DNA of 64,000 nt from Dermatemys mawii (Eukaryota; Chordata; Testudines; Dermatemydidae), in NCBI GenBank assembly GCA_007922305.1, contig ML677335.1, positions 20,147,933-20,211,932 of the forward strand, read 5' to 3'. The stretch's first letter is position 1; each line of letters starts with the position of its first letter. Under the pieces are notes generated by a model that saw only the letters and a list, made by a program, of their open reading frames with translations, did not search any database and was not told where the DNA came from. This document shows, one piece after another, positions 25,879 through 37,560 of the stretch. The translations under genes and the position numbers were made by a program.

Positions 25879-26041
25879 CAGTGCTTAATTTGTTCCATGG
25901 TTTGCCAGGGCTGAGCCCCAGCACTTTTAAGCTTGGCTGTTCATAGTCCTGGCACCTCTGGGTTTGCTGCATCAGTTATAAATTTAAAAAATAAGAATTG
26001 CTTGAGCCCCAGAACCTCTTTCATTACAAATTAAGCACTAG
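25879..26041. mobile_element. Short TIR element (about 163 bp)
   Basis: AGTGCTTAATTTGT at the left and ACAAATTAAGCACT at the right are perfect 14-bp inverted ends. The interior repeats parts of GAGCCCCAG in both halves. The CAGTG start suggests a hAT-like family. The flanks TTGCTTCC and TCATTTCC are only partly alike. Confidence 0.75.
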
Positions 26042-26099
26042 TCATTTCCATTGGAGTCTCTTCTGATGGAGTCTGGCATTTCTATAATACAACCCTTAT

Positions 26100-26450
26100 T
26101 TATTTCCAAATAATGTACACAATATCCTATTTCCCTGAACACAGTAGAACTCCAAAGAGTTTCCTCACTCAAGACTCCAAGCCTCTTTTTCCAGCAAGCA
26201 ATCTAACCCAAAAGCTCTCTCAGCCGTCTCTTGAGGTCACGCTTCAAGTACTTCCCTGCCTGTCCATTTCCTTCTTACTGTTTCTCTGTGTTTTTGGCTG
26301 CATCTCCGTCTCTCTCATTCCCTCGACCCCACCAAGCAATACCCAGCCCTCTGCATTTTGCCTCCAATGAAAACCCTCCACCCACATAGCTCAGCTCCTA
26401 ACTGACCTTAAGTGTGACCTGCATTCTGTTTGGTAGCTCCTATTGTTTCA
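26100..26450. repeat. Possible LTR-derived fragment, second copy
   Basis: It shares TTTCCCTGAACACA and GTTTCCT segments in order with 20410-20620. It is C-rich compared with its surroundings. The 85-codon open frame with a hydrophobic stretch has no recognisable homology and probably reflects composition. Confidence 0.35.
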
Positions 26451-29400
26451 GATATGTTACTCCAATAGCAGCTGTTTCTTTTATATAGTGTGAATGAAGG
26501 GAAGTTATTACAGTCACCAATTTAATCGAGGTTTCAGCCAATCCCCAGCAAAATAATAATTTCTCATCTTAAGATTCATACTTCAGCGTCTAAGAAAGGA
26601 CTTTTTAACAGCCACTTACATCCATTAAACCTTTGACATTGGCCCCCTGTTAAATGTACTATTCACAGTAGTTTGCCACTGACTGGACTATTTAATTTCT
26701 CCAACCTTAAGTAACTGTACAGAGGTGTATATTGCATTTTTATATGTTTACAATAGTAACAAGCCAGCAATTCATTTTTCTTAACTTTGAATATCTCTTA
26801 TAGCATTGTTTCCACTCTTTATGTTACAGTAGAACAACATCTGTCAAAGTTTTATCTAAATGTTTCTGTTCCCATTTTGTATTCCCAAACATTTTATAGC
26901 CATTGCTTCTGTAATCACAGAACAGGCCTTAGTTCAGAAACAACAAATAGAAGAAGATTGATTTTCATCTCAAAAATGTCAAACTTCTGCCTATAATGCT
27001 CACTATGTTTTTTCTGAAACAGCAAAGTTCTAAAAGAGCCATCGATCTGACAGATCTTTGACACATCATGATAGATGTGATGGGTCTACTACTTTGCTGC
27101 AAAAGAAGTCCTCCAACAGAATGAGGCAATGGATGAAGAAGAAATAAGAAGTGGATAATAGAATTGCTTGTTATAAATGTATAAGAGGAAATACAACTGG
27201 CAAATTACATCTCTGGAAAGAAACTCTTGCTTTTATAAAATCTTGTACTAACACTTCTTTTATCTTGGACAATACTTGCTACCATCTAGAGATCAATCAT
27301 ACAGGGGCAACAATTATCTAAAGCCAATATTCATAAGCAGCTAAAACCCATCCTGAAATAATTATTTGTATTATTTAGCCAGGGAACAAAGAAAAATAAA
27401 CAAACATTCTATAGTAACAAAACAATAGGTTCTACTTACCTTATTGTCTTGTGTCTCTGTCAGCTAGCCAAATGACAGCTGCTTCAAGTATGTCTGGTGA
27501 ATTAAGTCCCCATCTTCCTAGAAGACAGTGGTATTGATTACTACTACATCAAGGTCTTTACCTCAAGTGCACAGGGTGGATGCATTTCATTTTCTTTCAG
27601 AATATTGCCACGTTGGAGATAAATTATAACAAGTTTGGAAAAGTAAATCTTATATTCATAAATCACAGCATTTCATAAGGAGCATTGGTTTGATTTATAA
27701 CTAACGGATCGCGGTGTATCTCATCATCTACACTTCAGGTAACAGCCTCTGCTTCCACAATAGAGAAAAATATTCTCACGTGCATATTTCCTTATGGCAT
27801 TTGACCAAAGAACTAACAAAGCAAGCACAAAGTCAACTTAAATATGCCACTTTAAAATACATTTTATTATGCTAACATGAGACACATTTAACATTTACAG
27901 TAAGTATGCTCAATAAAACTAAAAAGTGTTGTATGAATAGATGGATGGTTACTTCTGAATGTGTATGATTTCAGAAATACACCAATGTATCACTATGTCA
28001 CATTTCTAATTTTCTTACACCACAGGCATTGGGGCTATATTTAAAATCACAGAGATGCTATCTTAAAAGAAAACCAGTACACACATACATAGAAATAAAA
28101 CAGAAGCAAGTGAAATCCAGCTAACCAAAATTCTGAAAACCATTTTTAAATATGAGAATCCCTATGGCTAAACAACACCCACTTTTTTTAAAAAAATGAC
28201 TTATTTCTTTGCTTTCAGTCAACAATTTTATTAGTCTGTTGTCGCACAAAATAAAAAATATATAGTGAGAGAACACTGCAATATACTGGTATAACACATT
28301 TGTTGAAATAAAGTAGCTCTATTTTTAAATAGGTCATGTAAAATCTGAGTTGAAAATTAAAAACAGGTATTGAACACAGAAAATGTACTGTAATTAAATG
28401 GTTATGAACAAACATGAAAGAGATAGAAATTGGAAAGGGCAAAGCCCACTTATTTTGTGAAGATGTGTGCACCTACCACAAACATGCAAATAGACAACTC
28501 TTTCATACATATATGCATTTTATAGTATACTTTTAAAATGTTCATAGTCTTCCCTCAGATTTTAAAGTGTGCAACGTTTGAAATTTCCTGTAAGGCCCTT
28601 TTCCTTTATTGAAAAAAAAAGACCTTATAGCATTCTGTATATACACACAAAATACTCAAACAAAAAAACCCCCTACCTATTAATTATGAGCCTGACTGTA
28701 ATATCATGTAATCTTTACAAGGGACATATTCAGCTTAAAAACTAAAAAGCAGAAGCGTCTGTGCAGCAATACGCCACTCATCAACTATAAAAATGTGCTA
28801 CTTTTGAGATCTGTTTAGTATTGGCTACACTGAAAAAAAATGAACTGAAAGCTAACTTGCTTTGCTGCACAATACTACCTTCGAAAGGAGAAATCAGAGT
28901 AAACCCTATCAATCCCTATGAATAATTGACACACTCCCTGAAATTATTAAACAGATAGTATTGTACATTTCAGTTGGTATCATCATCTATTTAGCAGTAC
29001 TATTGAGATAGCTAACTAAATCTTTTACTCTATCTCATACAGCAATGGCTCCACCTCTTCTGATTCTGCAATAATAAAATGGGATATGTTTGATTAAGAT
29101 AGGTCCCTCTCTGTGCTTTGTGGGAGAAGGCTTTTGCGTCATCCATAACATTAGCAATTGTTGAAAAATGTTGTTGAACACACGTTCCTGAAGGAGGCAA
29201 TTTAAATACCAAACAATAAAAAACACCTTCCAGTGTTTAAGCATAGCCACACTTAACAAAAAAAAAACCCCTCCATGCTAGAGCCAGGGTTTTAATTTAT
29301 CTAATTATGCTTCTTAACAAGGCTTGGGTAAAACAAGTTGATATATTTTTGTGTTTACAAATTGGAAGTTATAGGAGGAATAGGGTAGTCTCCCTTTAAC

Positions 29401-30056
29401 TAGCCTGAGAATTCTCATGGCGCTCATTGTGTTCTATGTTTTAGAAGCTGTAAGAAACCAGTCAGAGGAGCAGTTTGTATGTACCTAGGTATTGCATGTT
29501 TGGGTACATTTAGTGAGCTTGGTTATTTCAAGCCTGTTTCTTCAGTGTGTGTGTGTGTATATATATATATAGTGGAAAGAAAGATATACAACCCCATCAC
29601 AAAATTGTGTTACTTGGAAATTTAAGTGAAATTTTATTTAAAAGTGTCTTTGTTAGAAGATAATTTCATAATGCTATAACATACTTTCCACATCAGTTTT
29701 TTGAATGCCCCATGATGATGTATTGATTGTGATTGGTAATGAAGCAGTGGCTCTGGTTCCCTGATTGACTGACCCTGCTCCGTGTGGTCAGTAAGGTAAG
29801 TAGAAGCCATTTTGACATACTCTTTGCCAAAAGAAGAGGCTATGTGAGGATGCACCATCCTTTTCAATGATAAGATAAAGGAACATGTAATAAACACACC
29901 AAATCATCTGAAAGGGAGGGATACATCTGCCTAATAGTCACCTTTGGGGATGCAAACACTTGTCTTTGTCAAATTTCAATGGTCACTGCTAGAAAAACCA
30001 TACTGCAAAATGTTCCTTTGAAACGGTGAGCATCCACTTGGGAGTGTTTGTAGTGT
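26451..30056. other. No recognisable gene
   Basis: AT-rich unique-looking sequence with no supported exon. A (GT)n(AT)n microsatellite lies at 29545-29572. This is the longest stretch in the window with few recognisable transposons, so it may hold conserved regulatory elements, but nothing specific is visible. Confidence 0.55.
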
Positions 30057-30063
30057 CTAGGTC

Positions 30064-30650
30064 CGGGTGGGCAAACTTTTTGGCCTGAGAGGTGCCTCTG
30101 GTTATGGAAATTGTATGGCGGACCATGGTGAGGGAGGGGGGACTTTATGGGGTAGCTCTATACAGGATGTTACTGAGGTGGGGGAAGAGGGAACTCATGG
30201 TGTGTGACATTGGTGGGGGGGCGCTATATAGGGGCAGTACAGGGGATTTAGGGCGCCCTGCCAGCAGTGACACCAAGGCGGATGTACCAGGTACCTTCAT
30301 GGGCGGAGGCATCCTGGCTGGGACAGGTGCTGCTCCTGGGCAGTTTCGAGGCTCTGATGGGTGGGGTTATAGGAGACCAGGAGGGGATTGGGCATGCTGC
30401 CACATAGGGGTGGAGCTGCCGCAGAAGGGTGAGGTTCTGATCCCGGAAATAGCATGATGAAGTCGCACCTGCATAGTGTTGCTCTGCATGTGCTGGAAGA
30501 GGGTGGAATTGTGTGTTGAGGACTGGGGAGTGCCAGGCAGATGGAATGGGGCAACCTCCTGGCCTCACTCCCCAGCTAAAGCAGGGCAACCCCTCAATCC
30601 TGCTCCTGACAGGGGTGAAAGTCCTGACAGGGGTCAAAGTCTAATGGTAT
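30064..30650. mobile_element. GC-rich hAT fragment, one end only
   Basis: GGGTGGGCAAACTTTTTGGC followed by ATTGTATGGCGGACCATGG is the left end of the hAT family whose other copy is at 9354. The GC-rich interior continues to about 30560. A matching right terminus was not found, so it is truncated or rearranged. GACAGGGGTGAAAGTCCT is partly repeated next to itself at about 30608-30640. Confidence 0.65.
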
Positions 30651-31257
30651 CAGCTGTTGTAAACTAAATTCTTGAGAGTTTCAGACTCCACGGATTCAGC
30701 TGTAGAAAGCCAAGTTTGGAAACATTATCCCTTGTATAACTGCCCTCAATTTTGTTTGAAATCAAGAGCTATAAATTCAGGGATTGAAATGGACCATCTC
30801 AAGGTAGTTTAGTAACCTGGATTGGTTTTCTTGTTTTCTGAGAGAGGGAGAATTTCTTCTTTCCTCCAAAACTTAAACTATAAGTGAAAAATATTATGGC
30901 CCTAAGCCCTCAGAGCTGTGAAGAAAACTTTCTAAATATGAATCAACTATAAACAAAACAGTAAAGGCTGCTTGAGTTTGCAGATAGTATAGACCTTTCA
31001 GCACTATTGTTTCAGACTCTCTCATTTTTCCACAGTGCATTGTCAGATGCCTAACAATGATAATTTAACATAAAATTTAGCCATTTCATTGCTGATCAAA
31101 CTCTATGAAGAAGAAAGAGGATTTATTACAAAAATGTACACAAACTACCATGACAGACGCATCACATCGGTGCAATGAGCATTTCCTGTCCTCCCCCTGC
31201 AATTATGAGCCTTTGCCAACAACACGCCAGACAGCAGGTACAGAAACCAGAGTAAAT

Positions 31258-31357
31258 TCAAGCCTCACCTAAGGGCACTAAGAAAACCAGCATCTCACCT
31301 TCAAGCCTCACCTCACCTCACCTTCAAGCCTCACCTAAGGGAACTAAGGAAATCAGC
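31258..31357. repeat. Local tandem duplication
   Basis: TTCAAGCCTCACCTAAGGGC at 31258 recurs as TTCAAGCCTCACCTAAGGGA at 31323, each followed by similar ACTAAG(A/G)AAA(A/C)CAGC-type sequence. Between them are short CTCACCT repeats. The period is 65 bp. Confidence 0.85.
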
Positions 31358-31989
31358 AGAGCCAGTAAGTGCACAAAGCCCCCATCCAGGGGATCCAAGC
31401 CCAATGAAAAGAGTATTTTCAAATGGGTAGACCTTGAAAGAGTACCACTGTTTTCTACATACGCAATTTTGCCATAGGTTCAAATGATAGCAGAATGTTG
31501 CCTCCCATCTGTAAATGCTATAGTGTTTAAATATTTACATTCAAAATGTCTTCACATTCAGCTCAAATGTAAGTTAGCTTTTAGTAATATTATTGAAAAT
31601 TGAAAATATTCTAAGATGCCAGAAAAGTAGGAATGATGTCTTAAATACAATAACAGGGTGCAATACTCTTCACAGCCATTTTGTTTAGTCATCTAAACAG
31701 CGGTATACTACTATCTGAAGCTGGGAAAAAGTCCACTAAGAATCAGGTGGAAACCAAATATATTTTAATTTGAGCTCTAAAAGAAACTGAATCCTGAATA
31801 TCTTTAGCTGAAAGGCAACACGTTAACCTGTTACGTGAATATGGAATTCAGGGACAGAACTGATGATTTAGCTAGGAAAATATACACATACATTTAATAA
31901 GAATGCGTCAAATAAATTTTGTTAAAAAGAATCAATCACTGATTTTTTTTACAAAAATAATTGTTTATTTATTTTTCTTCTAATTTTAG

Positions 31990-32355
31990 GTGAAGTACTC
32001 AAATGATGTTTATAATGGATGTATCAAATCTTTATACAGAGCACCACAAATCAGTGCCAGGATTTGTAAGAAGTTCAAGGTTAAAGTCTACCACAAGAAG
32101 CAAACTGAAGTTCCTCTTTCATTGTGAGCTCTTAACTTCAGATATACCCTGTCTCTTCACCACGAAGTTAATACTCTATAAAGACTGCTTTAAAAGTATT
32201 TTCACATCATTTGGTTTCTTTTTGAGAAGTGCTTGTCAGGCATCTGCATTTCAGTCTTTGGTACTACATTGCATGATCTGCAACAGTTATTACGACAATA
32301 GAAGTTTAGGGGAAAAAATCAGGTTTGTAAGGTTCTCTGTGCATTTTGGAAATAA
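31990..32355 (+). other. Candidate terminal exon (very tentative)
   Basis: A T-rich tract ending CTTCTAATTTTAG resembles a splice acceptor, with the exon starting at 31990. The frame in phase from 31990 is open for 45 codons to TGA at 32125-32127. It has a basic stretch (RICKKFKVKVYHKK) and ends EVPLSL. An AATAAA signal lies at 32350-32355. I recognise no protein family. A second overlapping frame (32003-32521) is open for 172 codons without a recognisable motif. Either or both may be chance; no upstream exon with a donor was identified. Confidence 0.2.
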
Positions 32356-32649
32356 ATGTATTATTCTTCCATCGTATTGTATTATGAGCACATTTTATTC
32401 CACATACTATGTGCCTTATAAGACTGTACAGTTGAAGCAGAAAGATAGTGATGAATATATTATAAGATTGACCTTTTGGACTCGTATCTGGCACAAATAC
32501 ATTGTTGAACAAAATGTTTGAAGGATGAGAATGTCAACTAATAACGGTGAGTGGCATTCAGACATGCTATGTGTGCACAAAGCCATGCACTTTTAGTTCA
32601 TATATTATGACAATTGTAGGCTCCTCACTTTTAATCTACCGATATATAT

Positions 32650-32725
32650 TAGTATGTGTGTGTGTATATATATATATTTACAAAGTATTTAAAATATGGA
32701 ACTTATGGAACTATATATATATATA
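32650..32725. repeat. (TG)n/(TA)n low-complexity sequence
   Basis: GTGTGTGTGTATATATATAT and a second ATATATATATATA run flank a short AT-rich spacer. Confidence 0.9.
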
Positions 32726-33188
32726 AAAATACTTTCTAAATTTTATATACTGCAAATTCTATCATCTCCTTGTTAGTCATCAAACTTCTGCTGAATCAAG
32801 TAGGTTTGATCAAAAATCCTTTTTGCATATGAAGTCCCATTCTACATTGACTTAAAGAAGCCATAAAATGTATCCCACACAAAACAATTGGAGATATGCT
32901 CCTGTGACATGACGGTTCCCTTTTCACTGTAATCAAATATGACTTGTATTGAAAAATGAAATTGTAGTAATTCTAAAAACAAAAGTGTATAAAACGTGAT
33001 AGGTTAGTAAGGGATGGCCAAATTGTGTAATTACACTAATAGATCATAAGAGCAAAATTTGATCTGGAAATGCAGACTAAGAGGAGAGAGAAAGATGGAT
33101 AGAAAGAAAAACTGATACATTGATATAGGGGGGAAATGGCTGAATTGTGGAGACAAATGCATGTCTGTCGCACAAAATTTATGAAAAT

Positions 33189-33797
33189 TGTGACAAAGTT
33201 CCGAGTATGTATTTCTGGGTTCTGTGCTTCCTGGCAGATTTAGGGGCCTCAGAAACTCATCTAGGCCCAGAGTGACCTCCCTTTCTCAGTAACTAAATAA
33301 GGGAGGCAGAAAAGGGGGGAGCCTGGGCCCTCCCTCTACTCCGGACTCCAGCCCCTAATAGTATCAGCTAAGATGGATGACCTTTTATCCTCAAAACACA
33401 ATACAATTCCCTGGGCTACTTCCCCACAGCAGTCCCTGCTTCTTCAAACTCCACTTCACCCTTATCTCAGGGCTTCCTTCCTTCTGTATGATATGTTGTC
33501 CACCACTCAGTCTCACCAACAGCATAACTTCCTTCCACAGCTCCTGACACCCACAGCCCACCTGACTAACTGGGAGGTTTTATCTGGTTTCAGCCAGTCC
33601 CTGATTGGCTTCAGGTGTCCCAATCAGGCTAGCTGTTTCTACTCCTTTCTAGAAGGTTCTTAATTGGACCCAGGTGTCTTGATTGGCCTGGAGTAGCCTT
33701 TGTTTGGCTATCCAGGGAACAGGGACCTGCACATCCTGAGACTAATATACCTGCCTTCCAGCACTCTCCTATATCCTTCTGGTCTGACTCCATCACA
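33189..33797. mobile_element. Probable solo LTR, about 609 bp
   Basis: The ends are TGTGACAAAG and CTCCATCACA, giving TG...CA and a TGTGA/TCACA inverted terminus. AAAT occurs on both sides (33185-33188, 33798-33801), but in AT-rich DNA a 4-base match is weak. It is clearly more GC-rich than both flanks. Inside are CCAATCAGG and GATTGG boxes. GAGCCTGGGCCCTCCCTCTA is paralleled in the sequence at 34785-34835. The coding strand is not certain and no internal retroviral genes are adjacent. Confidence 0.62.
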
Positions 33798-34178
33798 AAA
33801 TATATTCAGTAATGTTTTGTGACACACAAGAGATACATTTTACATCACCACTGATTTAAAAAAACTATACTGTGCACCACAGTTTTATATATTAGTAGGA
33901 ATATTTTTCTTTAACTGTAAATCATACTACTTTGTAGACAACTACAAAGAAATTTGAGTTACTGGATACATTTTGAAATCTACTGTTAACATGAATAAAA
34001 TGTCCTACTTTTTCTCCTTTCATTGATTTTCTCAGTAGTTGGAATGGCAAAAGGGGTGGAGTCAAGCCCATTGTTAGGGACAGGGGAGACTGGGAATTGC
34101 TGAAGGGATGGCAATGAAGAGGAAGAATGCCATCACAAAGAAAAGAGAAAGAAGAGAAATGAGAATGTGGAAGGACAA

Positions 34179-34198
34179 CAACAACAACAACAACAACG
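34179..34198. repeat. (CAA)n microsatellite
   Basis: A short run of CAA triplets within a purine-rich stretch (34130-34230). The open frame on the opposite strand is leucine-rich because of this composition. Confidence 0.9.
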
Positions 34199-34589
34199 AA
34201 AAAAAGCCAAAGGGGGAAAAAAAAAGAAAAGCCCTATACTTACTAAAGGTAAGTATATTTACACTCCGAGATTGCTGAATGTGACAATAAAAATAAATAT
34301 AGCAACCACCATAACAATACAACAGCCTAATTCTATTTTTTTTGTTTGAAAAAAACTAACAAACAAACAAAAACAGTCACACCAGTGGAAGATTTGCTAC
34401 AGTTCCAGCCTGGTCCATGGACCATAATCAATAAAAACTGAATTCATTTGATACCTCTGAAATAACACAACCCTCAACTACACCTGCCTCCCTCACAAAC
34501 TCCCTGGATCATGTCTCCTGGGCATTCTGAGGAGCACTCCTGCCTGGCCAATGCCCTTTTCTAGCAGTTGCTCCTCAACCCTCTCTCAC

Positions 34590-35190
34590 TCTAGGAGCTG
34601 CAACTTCCTCTTCATGACTCAACCCTGTAGCCTGGTTTCCTCTTTTGAATTATAGTCCTTCAAGGTTTTTCCGCTCAAGCAGCAACATGCAGTCCTCACA
34701 CCCACTGCCCTGACCCTGTCACTCCTGCAGTGACACAGGCAAACTTCTAGTTCCCTGCCCCATGCAGTACCACTCTGTGGTGGTTGATAGGGGAATCCAA
34801 GCCTGCCCTCCACTCTGGGTTTCAGTCCAGGGCCCTTCACCAAGCAGTCAAGGTTTCAAGGTTCCCTAATCTTACTGCTCTTGTCCTAGACTTCTTCCTG
34901 CCTTGCTTGCACTCAGATCTTTCTCCCTATGGTCTACTAGGTCTGAGGGGTTCCTATCCCTCCTTCCATCTCCCTTCCCTCAGTGAGACTGTCATTCTTG
35001 ACTCTGCAGACCTCTTATGCTATTGCCAGCCTCCTGACTTTATAGAAGCCCATACCTGTTCCCTCACAGGTGAGTTGCTTTCGAATCATGGCTCTTCACA
35101 CAGCCTAAATCTCCCTTGTTTGCCTCTTAATAGGCTGCTTGTGCCCACCTGCCCTAATTCAGTCCTTTCAGGTCCCCCGTGGCCAGCACA
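34590..35190. mobile_element. LTR-like GC-rich repeat
   Basis: AAGCCTGCCCTCCACTCTGG and TTTCAGTCCAGGGCCC resemble part of the LTR at 33189 (CCCTCCCTCTACTCCGGACT, then CCAGCCCC). Base composition changes sharply at both ends. I could not define termini. Open frames on both strands (for example 34784-35200) show no domain. Confidence 0.45.
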
Positions 35191-35194
35191 CACC

Positions 35195-35640
35195 CCTTGA
35201 CCAAAAAGAAGAGGAAGGCAAAATCCCATCAAGTTCTCTGCTAATCTAACCTGTGGGAAAATTACACCCTGACCCCACATAGGCCAGTTAGACCTTGAGC
35301 ATATGAGCCAGAACCAGCCAGCCATGCACCTGAGAAAGAATATTTGGTACTATCTCAGAGCACTAGCCCACCCTGTCCAGTGTCTTATTACCAGCTGTGA
35401 CCATCTCTGATGCTTCAGAGGAAGAAGACAAAAAAACAAACAAACTCCTCTAGAACGCATTTTTGGAGGGGGATGATTTCCTTTCTGGTCCCTGTTGAAG
35501 CTGTCAAGCATAGTACTGGAAGTACCTCCAGATGGTCCTGCTACATTCACCACCACAAGCAATCGTGTCAAACAATCCCATTCAAATTTGTCCAGATCTC
35601 TCTTAAAACAAATTAAGTTGTTGTCCTCCTGATGTGTTGT
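35195..35640 (-). mobile_element. Decayed CR1-related sequence, antisense
   Basis: GGAAAATTACACCCTGACCC, GGCCAGTTAGACCTTGAGCA, CCAGCCAGCCATGCACCTGA and AGAAAGAATATTTGGTACTA follow the order found on the antisense strand of reptilian CR1 elements. TCTCTTAAAACAAATTAAGT further on also fits. It is strongly diverged and has no open frame. Confidence 0.55.
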
Positions 35641-36334
35641 CTTCTTGCCTTAGGAAAACTAGTCTTGCAACTTGATTGGAGCCTAGAGGTAGCATCTTTC
35701 CAGCTAGTACCTTAGGCATTGTCTCTATGATCCTGCTGTAGAGGTTACTTTTCTGGAAACATTGAATTACCCTTCTTGCTTGTTTCCTAATGACTCCATT
35801 ATTAACTAAATAAGCATGTGTGTACAGTAAACATTTCAATAACCCAATATAGTCATAACTATACTAGGCCTGCCAGGACACACATAGTATTAATAAATTA
35901 TTACAGATCAGCTCCATATCCTCCAATTAAGGTTTATTTTTCTTTCCAATCTCATTCCACTTCTTGGTTCTCTATTGACTCATCTGTTCTCCTCCCCATC
36001 ACCCAGCTTTGCAGCTTCCTTTGTCATTTTCACGACCATACTGTCCTCCTCCCATTATCTCTAAATTCTTGCCAATCCTACTGTTTTTTCCTGAATAAAC
36101 ATTACAAAAATTACATCCTTTCCTATTTATTCCTTACTGCTAAAACTCTTTTCATGCCTTGGTCATCTCTCCTCGTTACACATATGTTCTCCTATTGAGG
36201 GTCTCTGTCTTTCAATTCTGCCTCCTCCAGCAGAACCAAAATCACTATTGCTAAAATCCCCTTCTTATTCTGCAGCTCTGATACGTCAACCCTTCAGTCT
36301 TTACAACATACTTTTTTTTTATGCACCTGCACAT

Positions 36335-36627
36335 CCTCTAATGTAATATACGCCATCATGTGCCAGCAGTGCCCCTCTGCTATGTACATTGGCCAGATTG
36401 GACAGTCCCTATGTAAAAAGGTAAATGGACACAAATCAGATATTAGGAATGGCAATATACAAAAACTTGTAGGAGAACACTTCAGTCTCCCTGGACACAC
36501 TACAGAAGGTTTAAAGGTAGCATCTTGCAGCAAAAAAAAATTCAGGACCAGAATGCAAAGAGAAACTGCTGAACTTCAGTTCATTTGCAAATTCGACATC
36601 AGCAGCTCAGGATTAAACAAAGACTGA
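36335..36627 (+). pseudogene. GIY-YIG endonuclease C-terminal domain of a Penelope-like ORF
   Basis: The frame entering the methionine at 36358 is open upstream, giving TCTSSNVIYAIMCQQCP just before it. The GIY-YIG signature appears as VIYAI then AMYIGQIGQSL, about 10-12 residues apart, with the paired cysteines seen in Penelope endonucleases. KVNGHKSDIRNGN, GEHFSLPGH and RETAELQ...SGLNKD follow, matching the arginine/histidine helix, the EHF-GH segment and the GLN C-terminus of that family. Roughly 95 codons are uninterrupted. Without the reverse transcriptase the fragment cannot be autonomous. A diverged inverted copy lies at 50653-50886. Confidence 0.85.
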
Positions 36628-36794
36628 ATGGCTAGCCAACTACAAAAGCAGTTTCTCCTTTCTCGGTGTTCACACCTCCAGATCAGCTACTAGAAGAAAG
36701 CCTCATCCTCCCTTACTGAACTAACCTCGTTATATCTAGCCTGATTCCTACCTACATATTTATACCTGCCTCTGGTCATTTCCACTGCATGCAT

Positions 36795-36832
36795 CTAACG
36801 AAGTGGGTATTCACCCACGAAAGCTTATGCTC
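36795..36832 (+). ncRNA. Hammerhead-ribozyme-like motif, copy A
   Basis: The order is CTAACGA (a CUGAUGA-like box), stem II GTGGGT/ACCCAC (36803-36808 with 36813-36818, all six pairs Watson-Crick), GAA, stem III AGC/GCT with a TTAT loop, then C at the expected cleavage position 36832. The G5-equivalent is A, so it is probably inactive. Stem I pairing is weak. Confidence 0.55.
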
Positions 36833-37254
36833 TAATATATCTGTTAGTCTATAAGGTGCCACAGGACTCTTTTTCCTTGATGCAGACAGGAAACTGATAA
36901 CAGCCCAACATGGCACAAGTTGTAATTATTGCAACTTATTGGGTAAGACTAGCAAATACAGCTAGTTTGGTCTAAAGTATCATAGTATTTTGTTAATCTT
37001 GCTTCCCTACTCACTTACTTGTCTCATCCTCCGCTTATGACCTGTGTAATTGGACTGTCAACTCTTCAGAACATGTACATATCTGAACAGCGCCTAGGTG
37101 CTACCACAATGTAAATGATTAACAGCAGCAGCAAAGGGAAATAAAAGGATTACAAAGATAAGCTCAAATGGAATAATACAAAAGTTTTTTTCCTCCTCCT
37201 GATAATGGCCCATCCAAATTAAAAAGGCTCTTTAGAATTGGTATGGTAATATAC

Positions 37255-37485
37255 AACTTTTTATTTTTTGTTGCTTTCTGTGTATATAAATACATCTTAC
37301 TTCTGTTCCATTCTATGCATTCAGTGAAGTGGGCTATAGCCCACAAAAGCTTATGCTGAAATAAACAGGTTAGTCTCTAGTAAACTGGTAAATCTCTGGT
37401 TAAGTCTCTAGTAAACTGGTAAGTTGCACAAGTATTCCTCATCTTATTTATGGATACAGACTAACACGGCTGCTAATCTCAAACC
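37255..37485 (+). mobile_element. Penelope-like element 3' tail, diverged
   Basis: TGTATATAAATACATC, the hammerhead-like motif, GGTTAGTCTCTAG and the terminal CAGACTAACACGGCTGCTAA are in the order of Penelope tails elsewhere in the window. A local duplication of TCTCTAGTAAACTGGTAA interrupts it between about 37373 and 37421. Confidence 0.8.
37323..37359 (+). ncRNA. Hammerhead-ribozyme-like motif, copy B
   Basis: Stem II is GTGGGC/GCCCAC around a TATA loop. It is followed by AAAAGCTTATGCT, where the first base of the GAAA box has become A. The 5' core reads TCAGTGA and is degraded. Compared with copy A the closing stem pair changed from T-A to C-G on both sides, which keeps the pairing. Confidence 0.45.
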
Positions 37486-37560
37486 TAACATACCTGAATT
37501 ACATTACTACTGAGCGTGAGGGAAGAGACTTTGGAAGCAGTGATACTGGAAGATTTAAGG

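Larger units (their letters stand above)
36320..36890 (+). mobile_element. Penelope-like element, 3' part with GIY-YIG domain
   Basis: It contains the C-terminal endonuclease reading frame, a non-coding stretch, and a tail with the hammerhead-like motif (36795-36832) followed by TTAGTCTATAAGGTGCCACA. The order endonuclease, tail and terminal GGTGCCACAGGACTC matches the copy ending at 51300. It is 5'-truncated with no reverse transcriptase visible. Confidence 0.85.

Noticed and set aside
30092..30667. Frames of 121 and 129 codons on opposite strands
   Set aside because: Same reason: GC-rich hAT interior, glycine- or proline-rich translations typical of composition bias.
34074..34322. Leucine-rich 82-codon frame resembling a membrane protein
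   Set aside because: The leucine run comes from the CAA and purine-rich low-complexity tract on the other strand.
35818..36198. 126-codon frame
   Set aside because: C/T-rich composition, no recognisable motif, no supporting splice or promoter signals.
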